A DNA stretch of 64,000 nt from the NCBI RefSeq assembly GCF_020618415.1, contig NZ_CP085344.1, positions 310,001-374,000 of the forward strand. Reading direction: 5' to 3'. Positions 55,500 through 64,000 of this stretch are shown here, one piece after another (the stretch's first letter is position 1; each line of letters starts with the position of its first letter). This DNA is from Cupriavidus sp. MP-37 (lineage in GTDB: Bacteria; Pseudomonadota; Gammaproteobacteria; Burkholderiales; Burkholderiaceae). The notes below the pieces were generated by a model. The model saw nothing but the letters and a program-made list of their open reading frames with translations, had not been told where the DNA came from and searched no databases. A program made the position numbers and the translations under genes.

Positions 55500-56651
55500 A
55501 TGAGCTCGACTTTCCACAAGACGGCAATGACCGTTGCCCTGACCCTGGCCGGCCTGACCGCCGCCTCCGCCGCGTTCGCGCAGGCGCAGGAAATCAAGCT
55601 GGGCTACGCCGGCCCGATGACCGGCGGCCAGGCCCAGTACGGCAAGGACATGCAGAACGGCATCATCCTCGCGATCGAGGACATGAACGCCACCAAGCCC
55701 AAGATCGGCGGCAAGGAAGTCAAGTTCGTGCTGGTATCCGAAGACGACCAGGCCGATCCCAAGACCGGTTCGGTGGTGGCGCAGAAGCTGGTCGACAACG
55801 GCATCCAGGGCATGCTGGGCCACTTCAACTCGGGCACCACCATCCCGGCGTCGATGGTCTACAACCGTGCGGGGATTCCGCAGATCGCCATGGCGACGGC
55901 GCCGGAATACACCAAGCAAGGCTTCAAGACCACCTTCCGCATGATGACCTCCGACACCCAGCAGGGTTCGGTGATCGGCGCCTTCGTGGTGAAGAAGCTG
56001 GGCGCGAAGAACATCGCCATCGTCGATGACCGCACCGCCTACGGCCAGGGCCTGGCCGACGAGTTCGAAAAGGCCGCCAAGGCCGCCGGCGGCAAGATCG
56101 TGCGCCGCGAGTTCACCAACGACAAGGCGGTGGACTTCAAGGCCGTGCTGACCAACATCAAGCGCAGCAACCCGGACATCATCTTCTACGGCGGCGCCGA
56201 GACCCAGTCCGCGCCGATGGCCAAGCAGGTCAAGGAGCTGGGCATCAAGGCTCCGCTGGTGTCGGGCGAAATGTCCAAGACCGACAACTTCCTGAAGCTG
56301 GCCGGCCCGGCCGCGGAAGGCACCGTGGTGTCGCTGGCCGGCCTGCCGCTGGACCAGATGCCCGGCGGCGCCGCGTACGAGAAGAAGTACGAGAAGCGCT
56401 TCGGCTCGAAGGTCCAGACCTACTCGCCGTACGCCTATGACGGCGCCACCGCGATGATGACCGCCATGGTCAAGGCCGGCTCGACCGACCCGGCGCGCTA
56501 CCTGCCGGTGCTGGCCGCGACCAACATGCAGGGCGTGACCACCAAGACGCTGGCGTATGACGCGCGCGGCGACCTGAAGGACGGCGGCATCACGGTCTAC
56601 AAGGTCGTGGGCGGCAAGTGGACGGTGCTGGAGACGGTGGGCGGGAAGTAA
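55500..56651 (+). CDS. Branched-chain amino acid ABC transporter substrate-binding protein (LivK), orphan
   Basis: A 383-residue periplasmic binding protein. The signal peptide ends AFA (about residue 27) and the mature protein starts QEIKLGYAGPMTGGQAQYGKDMQNG, very close to classical LivJ/LivK. GHFNSGTTIPASMVYNRAGIPQIAMATAPEYTKQGF provides the ligand serine/threonine positions, and DDRTAYGQGLADEFEKAAKAAGGKIVRREFTNDKAVDF the second lobe. No permease or ATPase gene is adjacent, so it probably feeds a transporter elsewhere. It follows putA, fitting amino acid use. AAGGAGATCTG precedes the ATG, and a terminator follows. Confidence 0.9.
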   Translation: MSSTFHKTAMTVALTLAGLTAASAAFAQAQEIKLGYAGPMTGGQAQYGKDMQNGIILAIEDMNATKPKIGGKEVKFVLVSEDDQADPKTGSVVAQKLVDNGIQGMLGHFNSGTTIPASMVYNRAGIPQIAMATAPEYTKQGFKTTFRMMTSDTQQGSVIGAFVVKKLGAKNIAIVDDRTAYGQGLADEFEKAAKAAGGKIVRREFTNDKAVDFKAVLTNIKRSNPDIIFYGGAETQSAPMAKQVKELGIKAPLVSGEMSKTDNFLKLAGPAAEGTVVSLAGLPLDQMPGGAAYEKKYEKRFGSKVQTYSPYAYDGATAMMTAMVKAGSTDPARYLPVLAATNMQGVTTKTLAYDARGDLKDGGITVYKVVGGKWTVLETVGGK

Positions 56652-56680
56652 GCTGCCAGCCGCGCCAGGCTGACGGGAGA

Positions 56681-56709
56681 ACGCTGCCTGCGGGCGGCGT
56701 TTTTCTTTT
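56681..56709 (+). terminator. Rho-independent terminator after the orphan binding-protein gene
   Basis: Stem ACGC-t-GCC / GGC-g-GCGT with loop TGCG, followed by TTTTCTTTT. It starts 29 bp after the stop. Confidence 0.88.
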
Positions 56710-56802
56710 GGCGCCGCGGGGCGGGTGGCTAAACCAAATCCCGATCGCCGCCATTGGCGCATAATCCCGCACTCGCACTTTTTCAATCCATAGGAGCAGT
56801 AC

Positions 56803-58785
56803 GTGTCCGAGCAGGAAGCCAGCTACGACCACGCCATCGGGCTAGCCAACCAGGGGCGCTTCGCCGAAGCGCTGCAGATTGCCGACCAGTTGTCGCTGGC
56901 GCGTCCCGAGGTGGTGGATTTCGTCACGCTGCGGGCGCGGCTGCACTTTGACAATGGCGACGCCAACGCCGCGCTGGCGGTGCTGGACGAGGCGCTGGCG
57001 CGGCTCGATACGCTGCCGCTGCAGCCGCCGCACCGCTGGGTCTCGCGCGGCGTGATCGCGCACCGCTACGGCGCCATGCTGATGAGCCTGGGGCGCGATG
57101 CCGAGGCCCGCCCGTGGCTGCATGAGGCGGCGCAGCGCAGCGGCCTGCTGACCGGCGAATGGGCCGCGCATTTCCACGCCGGCCTGGCGGCGCTGCGGCT
57201 GGGCGACATGGCAGCCGCGGCGCGCTACTGGTACGACCTGATGGTGCGCAACCCGGACCTGGGCGCCGACGATATCGCGCCGCTGGTGTCGGACTACATC
57301 GCCCGCACCGAGGCCGCCGGCGTGCCGGCGGAGCCGCTGATGCGCGTCTGCCTGGGCCGGGTCGCGCTGGACAACCCGCACCTGCTGCAGCTCGACGCCG
57401 CGGCCGGCGATGCCGTCGCCGCTGACCAGGCCGCGCGCGTGCTCGCCGAGCACCCGGACCACCCCGAGGCGCGCCGGCTGCGCGCGCCGCTGCGCCATGG
57501 CGTCGGTGACCTGCAAGGTGCGCTCGAAGACCTCGGCGTCTACCTGCGCCAGGTTCCGGACCCGCAGAGCCAGGTACGCGAACTGGCCTGGCGCTACCAG
57601 CTGGCGCAGCGCGAGGCCGGCAATGCGGGCACCGCGGGCACCGCCGCCGCCGAGCGCGAACCGTGGCTGCGCTTTACCCTGACCGACCAGTGCGACGACG
57701 GCGCCGGCTACTACCGCGCCGCGATGGCGCTGGGTGAGTTCATCGATGACGTGCCGGCCGCCGAGGCCGCGCTGCGTCCGGTGCTGGTGCAGGCCGGGCG
57801 CGCGGGGGTGGCGCGCTTCGACCAGTACTTTGCCAGCGGCCAGGGCGATGCCGCCGGCCATGGCGGCAATGCCGACCCCCATGTCTATTCGCTGCTGTGC
57901 CGGCTGCTGGCGCGCAGCCTGCCGGCCGACGCCGCGCATGCCGACGAGCGCATCGCGCTGCACCGGCAGGGCATGGCCGCCAGCGAGTTCATCGAGCACT
58001 GGATCGACCTGCTCGATTGCCACGCCGATGCGGGCCGGCACCAGCAGGTGGCGGAGCTGGCGGGCGAGGTGCTCAACCGCTACCCGCTCGAGCGCAATCC
58101 GGCCGACGTGACCTGGGCCTTCAGCCGCATGATCGCCGCCTGGAAGGCCATCGGCGGCGCCGAGCCGACCGAGGCCGCGCGCGCCGCGATGGCGCACATG
58201 GATGCGCGCCTGGACGCGCTGCCGGTGGAAGCCCGCAGCGAGGCCGCGCATCCGATGGCGCATGCGCGCGCGCACTATGCCGCGCTGCTGCAGGCCCGCA
58301 TGGCGGGCATGGACGAACACGACCGCACCGATGCGCTGGCGGAGATCGAGACCCAGCAGCGGCGCGCGCTGCTGGTCGAGGATGCGTGGCTGTACAACCG
58401 TTTCGGCCAGGTCTGGCGCGACCTGGGCGAGCCCGAGCGCGCGCTGCCGCTGTTCGAGCAGGCGGTGGCGCTGACCGAGGGCGATCCTCAGGACCAGGCC
58501 GGCCCACGTGTGCAGCGCGGCCTGGTGCACAACGCCGCGCACCGCCACGACGCGGCGCTGGCGGACTTCGTCGCGGCCTTCGCCGCGCATGACGACTGGG
58601 ACGCCGAAGTGTATCTGCGCGCGGTCCAGTCGGCACTCGGGCAGGGCCAGCGCGAAGCCGCGCTCGGCTACTTCGACAAGGCGCGTGCCCGCGGGGCCGC
58701 GCAGGGCGCCACACGCACCCTGTACGGGCAGGTCGAGGCAGCATTGAAGGCCACCCGCCCGGTGTGGAAGGTGTGGGGCGTCTGA
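56803..58785 (+). CDS. Large tetratricopeptide-repeat-like protein of unknown function
   Basis: A 660-residue, Ala-rich, almost wholly helical protein with no signal peptide or membrane segment. TPR-like helix pairs are visible at the N-terminus (ASYDHAIGLANQGRFAEALQIADQLSLARPE; residues 5-36, then LRARLHFDNGDANAALAVLDEAL) and toward the C-terminus (AWLYNRFGQVWRDLGEPERALPLFEQAVALTEGD; RGLVHNAAHRHDAALADFVAAFAAHDDWD). The centre is less repetitive. The start is GTG at 56803. TPR scaffolds bind other proteins, and nothing here names the partner. It is a single-gene unit bounded by terminators on both sides. Confidence 0.7.
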   Translation: MSEQEASYDHAIGLANQGRFAEALQIADQLSLARPEVVDFVTLRARLHFDNGDANAALAVLDEALARLDTLPLQPPHRWVSRGVIAHRYGAMLMSLGRDAEARPWLHEAAQRSGLLTGEWAAHFHAGLAALRLGDMAAAARYWYDLMVRNPDLGADDIAPLVSDYIARTEAAGVPAEPLMRVCLGRVALDNPHLLQLDAAAGDAVAADQAARVLAEHPDHPEARRLRAPLRHGVGDLQGALEDLGVYLRQVPDPQSQVRELAWRYQLAQREAGNAGTAGTAAAEREPWLRFTLTDQCDDGAGYYRAAMALGEFIDDVPAAEAALRPVLVQAGRAGVARFDQYFASGQGDAAGHGGNADPHVYSLLCRLLARSLPADAAHADERIALHRQGMAASEFIEHWIDLLDCHADAGRHQQVAELAGEVLNRYPLERNPADVTWAFSRMIAAWKAIGGAEPTEAARAAMAHMDARLDALPVEARSEAAHPMAHARAHYAALLQARMAGMDEHDRTDALAEIETQQRRALLVEDAWLYNRFGQVWRDLGEPERALPLFEQAVALTEGDPQDQAGPRVQRGLVHNAAHRHDAALADFVAAFAAHDDWDAEVYLRAVQSALGQGQREAALGYFDKARARGAAQGATRTLYGQVEAALKATRPVWKVWGV

Positions 58786-58830
58786 AACGTCTCCCGCAGC
58801 TCGCGAAACGGCTGAAGATGTAAGGTATGT

Positions 58831-58860
58831 AAAAAACGCCATCCGCAGATGGCGTTTTTT
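58831..58860. terminator. Bidirectional terminator after the TPR gene
   Basis: Perfect 7-bp stem CGCCATC / GATGGCG with loop CGCA, flanked by six A and six T. Confidence 0.93.
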
Positions 58861-58951
58861 ACGTGAAGATGACCGAAATAAGGCGCGCGTTTGGTGCGGT
58901 GTCGGACAATCACTGACATGGATTGTGAAGTGCTTACATTACCATGTCGCC

Positions 58952-60178
58952 ATGAATGGACTGAGCCAACTTTTTCCTAGCCTCCCGCTCGCGCCCGGCG
59001 GCCTCTTCTGGGTCGGGCTGGCCCTGGTCGGCGCCGGCCTGGCGGGCGAGTTGAGCCGGCGCTGGCTGCGCTGCCCGCGCATCGTCGGCTACGCCGCGGC
59101 GGGGCTGTGCGCCGGCATGCTGGGCCGCGGCATCGTCGACGAGAACATGATCAACCAGACCCGTATCCTGATCGATATGGCGCTGGCGCTGGCCTTGTTC
59201 GAACTCGGCCACCGGCTGTCGCTGACCTGGCTGCGTGCCAACCGCTGGCTGCTGCTGACCAGTGCCTTTGAAAGCCTGCTGACCTGGGGGCTGGTGGCGG
59301 CGGTGCTGCAGTGGATCGGCGCCTCGCCCGGCGTGGCCATCCTGGCCGGCGGCATCGCGGTCAGCACCTCGCCCACCATCGTGCTGCAGCTCAAGAACGA
59401 ACTGCGCGCCGACGGCCAGGTCACCGAGCGGCTGCTGGCCATGGCCGCGCTCAACAGCATCTACGCCGCCGCCATCGTGCAGGTCGCCACCGGCTGGCTG
59501 CATTCGGAATACGGCAACCTGGGCGCGGCGCTGCTGCATCCGCTGTACCTGCTGGTGGGCTCGTGCCTGCTGGCCTGGGTGGTGGGCAAGCTCGGCCATG
59601 CCATCTACGACCGCATGTCGGCCGACGACCACTACAGCTTCCTGGTGCTGGTGGGCCTGGTGCTGTTCACGCTGGCGCTGACCCGGGTACTAAAATTGTC
59701 GATGCCGCTGACGCTGATGCTCGCCGGCGTGGTGTTCAAGCACCAGGACAACCAGCCGCACGTGTGGCCGCCGCATTTCGGCAGCGCCGGCAGCCTGCTG
59801 ATCATCGTCATGGTGGTGTCGCTGGGCCTGCCGCTGACGGCGCAGGACTGGGCCGTGGGCGGCGTCTACGCCATCGCGCTGGTGCTGCTGCGCCATGTGG
59901 CCAAGCTGGCCGGGGTGGTCTCGCTGGGTTCGTTCTCGGGACTGAGCCTGCGCCAGTGCATGGCGCTGGGGCTGGCACTGGCGCCGATGTCGGGCCTGGC
60001 CTACCTGCTGATGCATGACGTCGCGCGCCTCTACCCCGGCACCGGGCAGCCGCTGGCCGCCATCATCCTGTGCGCGCTGGCCATCGAACAACTTTTCGGT
60101 CCCGTGATCGCGGCCTGGGCGCTGCGCTACGCAGGCGAAGTCCGCGTCGATATCCGGGCCAATGGAGGAGGGCGCTGA
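58952..60178 (+). CDS. Kef/CPA2-type cation:proton antiporter membrane domain protein
   Basis: A 408-residue membrane protein with about 11-13 helices. [18 protein letters not shown] (about residues 34-51) and [23 protein letters not shown] (about 72-94) are the Na/H exchanger-like core of KefB/YbaL proteins, and [23 protein letters not shown] is the crossed-helix region. It stops after the transmembrane domain: there is no TrkA-N/RCK nucleotide-binding domain at the C-terminus. The ion is unproven. The start ATG at 58952 follows weakly purine-rich sequence. The stop overlaps the YbdK-like start (TGATG), implying co-translation. Confidence 0.82.
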   Translation: MNGLSQLFPSLPLAPGGLFWVGLALVGAGLAGELSRRWLRCPRIVGYAAAGLCAGMLGRGIVDENMINQTRILIDMALALALFELGHRLSLTWLRANRWLLLTSAFESLLTWGLVAAVLQWIGASPGVAILAGGIAVSTSPTIVLQLKNELRADGQVTERLLAMAALNSIYAAAIVQVATGWLHSEYGNLGAALLHPLYLLVGSCLLAWVVGKLGHAIYDRMSADDHYSFLVLVGLVLFTLALTRVLKLSMPLTLMLAGVVFKHQDNQPHVWPPHFGSAGSLLIIVMVVSLGLPLTAQDWAVGGVYAIALVLLRHVAKLAGVVSLGSFSGLSLRQCMALGLALAPMSGLAYLLMHDVARLYPGTGQPLAAIILCALAIEQLFGPVIAAWALRYAGEVRVDIRANGGGR

Positions 60179-61293
60179 TGTCGCTCGAACCGTTCAAGCA
60201 ATCCGAGGCGCTGACCTTCGGCGTCGAGCTGGAGCTGCAGCTGGTCAACCGGCATGACTATGACCTGGCGCCGTTTGCGCCCGACCTGCTGCGCGCGCTC
60301 AAGGGCGCCGAGCATGCCGGCGACATCAAGCCCGAGATCAGCCCGTCGATGATCGAGATCAGCACCGGCATCTGCCACAGCTACCAGCAGGCGCTGCAGG
60401 AGCTGACCGTGATGCGCGACCTGATGGTGGCGGCGTCGCACCCGCTGAACCTGGGCATTGCCGGCGGCGGCACGCATCCGTTCCAGCAATGGTCCGACCG
60501 CACCATCTCCGATTCGCCGCGCTACCAGTACATCTCCGAACTGTACGGCTACCTGGCCAAGCAGTTCACCGTGTTCGGCCAGCACGTGCACATCGGCTGC
60601 CCCAGCGCCGACGAATCGCTGTTCCTGCTCCATGCCATCGGCCGCTATGTGCCGCACTTCGTCGCGCTGGCGGCGTCCTCGCCTTATGTGCAGGGGGTCG
60701 ATACCGGCTTTGCCTCGGCGCGGCTGAATTCGGTCGCGGCGTTTCCGATGAGCGGGCGCGCGCCGTTCCTGCTGACCTGGGATGCCTTCACCGCGTACTT
60801 CGACAAGATGCGCAATACCGGCGTGATCGAAAGCATGAAGGACTTTTACTGGGATATCCGTCCCAAGCCGGAGTTCGGCACCATCGAGGTCCGCGTGATG
60901 GACACGCCGCTGACGGTGCAGCGCGCCTGCGATATCGCCGCGTATATCCAGATGCTGGCGCGCTACCTGCTGCTGTCGCGCCCGTTCATGCCGCAGGAAG
61001 ACGACTACCTGGTGTACACCTTCAACCGCTTCCAGGCGTGCCGCTTCGGGCTGGAAGGCGAATACGTGCACCCCAACGAACTGACCCGCATGCCGATCGC
61101 GGACCACATCCTGTCGATCTGCGACGCGCTGGTGCCGCATGCCGAGGCGCTCGGTTCGCTCGAGGCGCTGGCCAATATCCGTGCACTGGCCGAGCGCCGC
61201 GACGGCGATGCCCGCTGGCTGCGCCAGGTCGACGCGGAAGCGCGCAGCCAGCGCGAAACCGTGCGCAAGGCCTGCGATCGCTGGGCCACGTAA
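60178..61293 (+). CDS. YbdK-type carboxylate-amine ligase (GCS2 family)
   Basis: A 371-residue protein of the glutamate-cysteine ligase 2 family. [13 protein letters not shown] (residues 11-23) provides the metal-binding glutamates, [23 protein letters not shown] (about 50-72) and [39 protein letters not shown] (about 140-178) are the diagnostic blocks, and [12 protein letters not shown] contains further ligands. E. coli YbdK makes gamma-glutamylcysteine only weakly, and the real substrates of most members are unknown. It overlaps the antiporter stop by one base. It ends close to the convergent hydrolase gene. Confidence 0.87.
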   Translation: MSLEPFKQSEALTFGVELELQLVNRHDYDLAPFAPDLLRALKGAEHAGDIKPEISPSMIEISTGICHSYQQALQELTVMRDLMVAASHPLNLGIAGGGTHPFQQWSDRTISDSPRYQYISELYGYLAKQFTVFGQHVHIGCPSADESLFLLHAIGRYVPHFVALAASSPYVQGVDTGFASARLNSVAAFPMSGRAPFLLTWDAFTAYFDKMRNTGVIESMKDFYWDIRPKPEFGTIEVRVMDTPLTVQRACDIAAYIQMLARYLLLSRPFMPQEDDYLVYTFNRFQACRFGLEGEYVHPNELTRMPIADHILSICDALVPHAEALGSLEALANIRALAERRDGDARWLRQVDAEARSQRETVRKACDRWAT

Positions 61294-61311
61294 AGTCGCG
61301 TCGGACAGCCG

Positions 61312-62160
61312 TCAGCGCTGCTGTCGCGGCAGCAGGAAGGCCAGCGCGTCGCGCCACCAGCCCGCGTCGACGTGCGCGGTCCAGTCGTTGTGGCCGGCCC
61401 CCTCGATCACCGCCAGCCGCCGCGGTTCGCCCAGCGACGCATGCAGCGCCTCGCCGAAGCGCGCCGGCACGATGGTGTCGCGTTCGGCCACCGCCACCAT
61501 CACCGGGCGGCCGAAGCCCGCCAGGTTGGCGACGCTGTCGTAGCGGTCGCGCAGCACCCAGCCTGCCGGCAGCCACGGATAGTGGTGCGAGGCCAGGTGG
61601 GCCAGCTTGTCCCACGGCGTGATCAGCAGCACGCCGGCAACGCTGTCGCGCTGGCGCGCCGCCGCGGCTGCCGCCACGCCGGCGCCCAGCGATTCCCCGA
61701 TCAGCAGCAGCGGCCCGTCGAACTGGCGCCGCGCCAGCGCAATCGACTGCTCCGCGTCGGCGACGAAGCTGCGCTCGCCCAGCGTGCCCGCACGCGGCCC
61801 GTACCCGGGATACTCGGCCAGGATCACGCGGACGCCCAGCGGCGCCAGCGCGCTGGCGTAATAGTCGCGATGCCCGGCATGTCCGGCGTTGCCGTGGAAC
61901 ACGATGGCGGTGGCGCGCACCGGCCCGCGTGGCTCGGCCACCAGTCCGCGGAAATCCTCCGGATCCGGCCACGCACGCAGCCCGGGCGAGACCATGTCGT
62001 CGACCGCGGCGCGTTCGGGGAAATAGAGGAAGTGGTCCTGCAGCATGGCGATTGCGGCTAGCCCCGCCAGGGCCGCTGCCAGCCACCGCCACAGGCGCGG
62101 CCGCGCCGTGCGTGGCGGTGCCGAGGGTGCGGTGGCGGCGGCTGGCACGCTGGCGCGCAT
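61312..62160 (-). CDS. Membrane-anchored alpha/beta hydrolase (BEM46/ABHD13-like)
   Basis: A 282-residue protein. An N-terminal hydrophobic segment (about residues 25-42, WLAAALAGLAAIAMLQ) anchors or exports it. VFHGNAGHAGHRDYYASALAPLGVRVILAEYPGYGPRAG is the ABHD13-type oxyanion and strand region. The nucleophile elbow is GESLGAG (about 154-160), the acid lies in VAERDTIVP and the His in GAGHNDW. The triad is complete, and the substrate is unknown. It is convergent with the YbdK-like gene, with 18 bp between, and heads the minus-strand group of the right end, though 19 bp separate it from OsmC upstream. Confidence 0.82.
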   Translation of the reverse strand: MRASVPAAATAPSAPPRTARPRLWRWLAAALAGLAAIAMLQDHFLYFPERAAVDDMVSPGLRAWPDPEDFRGLVAEPRGPVRATAIVFHGNAGHAGHRDYYASALAPLGVRVILAEYPGYGPRAGTLGERSFVADAEQSIALARRQFDGPLLLIGESLGAGVAAAAAARQRDSVAGVLLITPWDKLAHLASHHYPWLPAGWVLRDRYDSVANLAGFGRPVMVAVAERDTIVPARFGEALHASLGEPRRLAVIEGAGHNDWTAHVDAGWWRDALAFLLPRQQR

Positions 62161-62179
62161 GGCCGTATGTCCGTGGCGG

Positions 62180-62653
62180 CTAGGCGCCGGCGTACACCGG
62201 TTCGCAGCGCACTTCGGTCCTGACCGAGTTGGCGATAAAGCAGGCCTCGTGCGCGGCGTGGTGCAGCGCGTCGAGCTGGTCGCGCGTGGGTTCGCGCTCG
62301 CCGCCGAACGTGACCTGCGGGCGCAGCGTTACCACCGTCATCGCCATGCGCCCGTCGGCGTTCTTTTCCATCACGCCGGTGGCGGCGTCCAGGTAGCGGT
62401 CGACCACCAGGCGCTGCTTGGCCGCCAGCGACAGGAACCACAGCATGTGGCAGCTGGACAGCGAAGCGATGAACATTTCTTCCGGGTCGATCGCGCTGGC
62501 ATCGGACATCGGCAGCGGCACCACGTGCGGCGACGACGAGCCCGGCACTTCGGCGCCGCCATCAAAGCGCAGCAGATGCCGGCGGCTGTAGCGGTTGCCG
62601 GCGAAATCCTGGCCGTCTCGTTGCCACAGGACTTCAGCGGTGTAGGTGGACAT
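62180..62653 (-). CDS. OsmC/Ohr-family protein
   Basis: A 157-residue protein of the OsmC fold. It begins YTAEVLWQRDGQDFAGNRYSRRHLLRFDGGAEVPGS and has EEMFIASLSSCHMLWFLSLAAKQRLVVDRY with the first redox cysteine (about Cys68). The second expected cysteine region, HHAAHEACFIANSVRTEV (about Cys139), is also present. OsmC/Ohr proteins reduce organic or fatty-acid hydroperoxides with dihydrolipoamide. This subgroup (DGGAEVPGSSSPHVVPLPMS) is YhfA-like and less studied. ATG at 62653 fits homologues; an upstream in-frame ATG does not. It follows the persulfide dioxygenase-like gene by 28 bp, probably in one transcript. Confidence 0.87.
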   Translation of the reverse strand: MSTYTAEVLWQRDGQDFAGNRYSRRHLLRFDGGAEVPGSSSPHVVPLPMSDASAIDPEEMFIASLSSCHMLWFLSLAAKQRLVVDRYLDAATGVMEKNADGRMAMTVVTLRPQVTFGGEREPTRDQLDALHHAAHEACFIANSVRTEVRCEPVYAGA

Positions 62654-62681
62654 GCATGGACTCCTAGGGTTGGGAAGGCAT

Positions 62682-63419
62682 TCAGGCGCCGTGCGGCACG
62701 CTTTCGCCGTCGCGCAGGCCCAGGCGCTGGTTGGCGGGCACGGCAACATCGATCAGCTTCGGGCGCGGCAGGTTCAGGTTGCGCATCATCTCGACGAACT
62801 GCTCGCGCGTGCGGCCGGCGACGCGGCTGTTGTGCGCGCGTTCATGGCCGATGGTGGAGACGGTGCGGCCCTTGTAATCGTGCGCCGGATAGACCAGCGT
62901 GTCGTCGGGCAGCGCGAACAGCTTGCGGGTCAGGCTGTCGTACAGCGTGCCGGCGTCGCCGGACTGGAAATCGGTGCGGCCGCAGCCATCGATCAGCAGC
63001 GCGTCGCCGGTGAAGATGCGGCGCACGATGCCGTCGGCGGTGCTTTCTTCCCACAGGTAGCTCATGCTGCCGGCGGTGTGCCCGGGCGTATGGATGGCGC
63101 GCAGCACCTGCTTGCCGAAGGCGATGGTGTCGCCGTCGATCAGCTGCTTGTGCGCGGGCTTGATGTCGCAGCCGGACGGCGCCGCGGTATGCGCGCCGGT
63201 CTGCAAGGCCAGGTGGCCGGCCGAGGTGATGTGGTCGGCATGGGCGTGGGTTTCGATCACCCACGCCAGGCGCGCGCCGGTTTCTTGCAGCAGTTTCAGG
63301 TCGCGCTCGAGCTGGTGGTCGACCGGATCGATCAGCAGCGCGTCCCCGGTGGCGGCGTCGATCAGCAGGTAGGTGAAGGTGGACGAGGTCTCGTCAAAGA
63401 GTTGGTGGAAGGTCTGCAT
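62682..63419 (-). CDS. Metallo-beta-lactamase-fold persulfide dioxygenase-like protein (ETHE1/SDO family)
   Basis: A 245-residue cytoplasmic protein. The metal motif is THAHADH (His58, His60, Asp62, His63). [41 protein letters not shown] and [19 protein letters not shown] are the diagnostic ETHE1 blocks supplying the remaining Fe(II) ligands and the glutathione pocket. ETHE1-type enzymes oxidise glutathione persulfide to sulfite, detoxifying sulfane sulfur. Glyoxalase II is a less likely alternative, because the CGRTDFQ block is specific to the dioxygenases. It sits between sdaA and osmC on the minus strand. Confidence 0.87.
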   Translation of the reverse strand: MQTFHQLFDETSSTFTYLLIDAATGDALLIDPVDHQLERDLKLLQETGARLAWVIETHAHADHITSAGHLALQTGAHTAAPSGCDIKPAHKQLIDGDTIAFGKQVLRAIHTPGHTAGSMSYLWEESTADGIVRRIFTGDALLIDGCGRTDFQSGDAGTLYDSLTRKLFALPDDTLVYPAHDYKGRTVSTIGHERAHNSRVAGRTREQFVEMMRNLNLPRPKLIDVAVPANQRLGLRDGESVPHGA

Positions 63420-63474
63420 GGCCGTCCTCTTGTTGTTTGGCCGGGGAACGCCGCCATGATACGCCGCACCGGCG

Positions 63475-64000
<526 letters not shown>

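Overview
The window is 64 kb of GC-rich, densely coding bacterial chromosome. It most resembles Cupriavidus (Burkholderiaceae): the LysR / methylmalonate-semialdehyde dehydrogenase / GMC dehydrogenase 3-hydroxypropionate locus, the many Bug (TctC) and branched-chain amino acid (Liv/HAAT) transport genes and the trifunctional PutA all fit. The mnmG-rsmG-parA-parB-atpIBEFHAGDC block with four parS sites (three perfect, one with a single mismatch) places it near the replication origin of the main chromosome. dnaA and oriC themselves are not in the window. The genus is inferred from gene content and order, not from a database match.

Layout. 0-3.1 kb: end of an alpha-2-macroglobulin gene, a YhhN-family membrane protein and pbpC, translationally coupled. 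3.2-8 kb: an ornithine cyclodeaminase family reductase, a TetR regulator divergent from a secreted SDS-hydrolase-type alkylsulfatase with a palindromic operator between them, and OmpW. 8.0-11.4 kb: a copper module, copZ divergent from copA-cueR, with a textbook 19-bp-spacer CueR promoter. 11.5-16.8 kb: a lipase-like hydrolase and a 3-hydroxypropionate catabolic locus (LysR, mmsA, GMC dehydrogenase). 17.2-29.2 kb: two complete HAAT-family ABC transporters, one with ATPases of unusual motifs and one with a fused LivM-LivG protein, separated by a hypothetical gene and a TSUP exporter. 29.5-32.5 kb: a LysR divergent from a Bug solute-binding protein followed by an N-formylglutamate amidohydrolase.

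32.5-45.1 kb: the parS cluster, mnmG, rsmG, parAB and the nine-gene ATP synthase operon. Intra-operon elements include a U-rich repeat before atpE, a hairpin after atpE and a REP-like palindrome between atpD and atpC. 45.1-51.2 kb: a 665-bp gap with a strong minus-strand terminator, then a CoA-binding protein, an esterase, hemE, an AT-richer gap with a DnaA box, and priA. 51.3-64 kb: putA with GTTGCA operator boxes, an orphan solute-binding protein, a TPR protein, a Kef-like antiporter coupled to a YbdK-type ligase, and minus-strand genes for an alpha/beta hydrolase, OsmC, a persulfide-dioxygenase-like enzyme and the end of L-serine dehydratase.

No tRNA, rRNA, CRISPR array, transposase or prophage gene was recognised. 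The most unusual signals are regulatory: a parS site inside the mnmG reading frame, a terminator abutting another parS, PutA self-operators over its own promoter, and several structured spacers inside operons.
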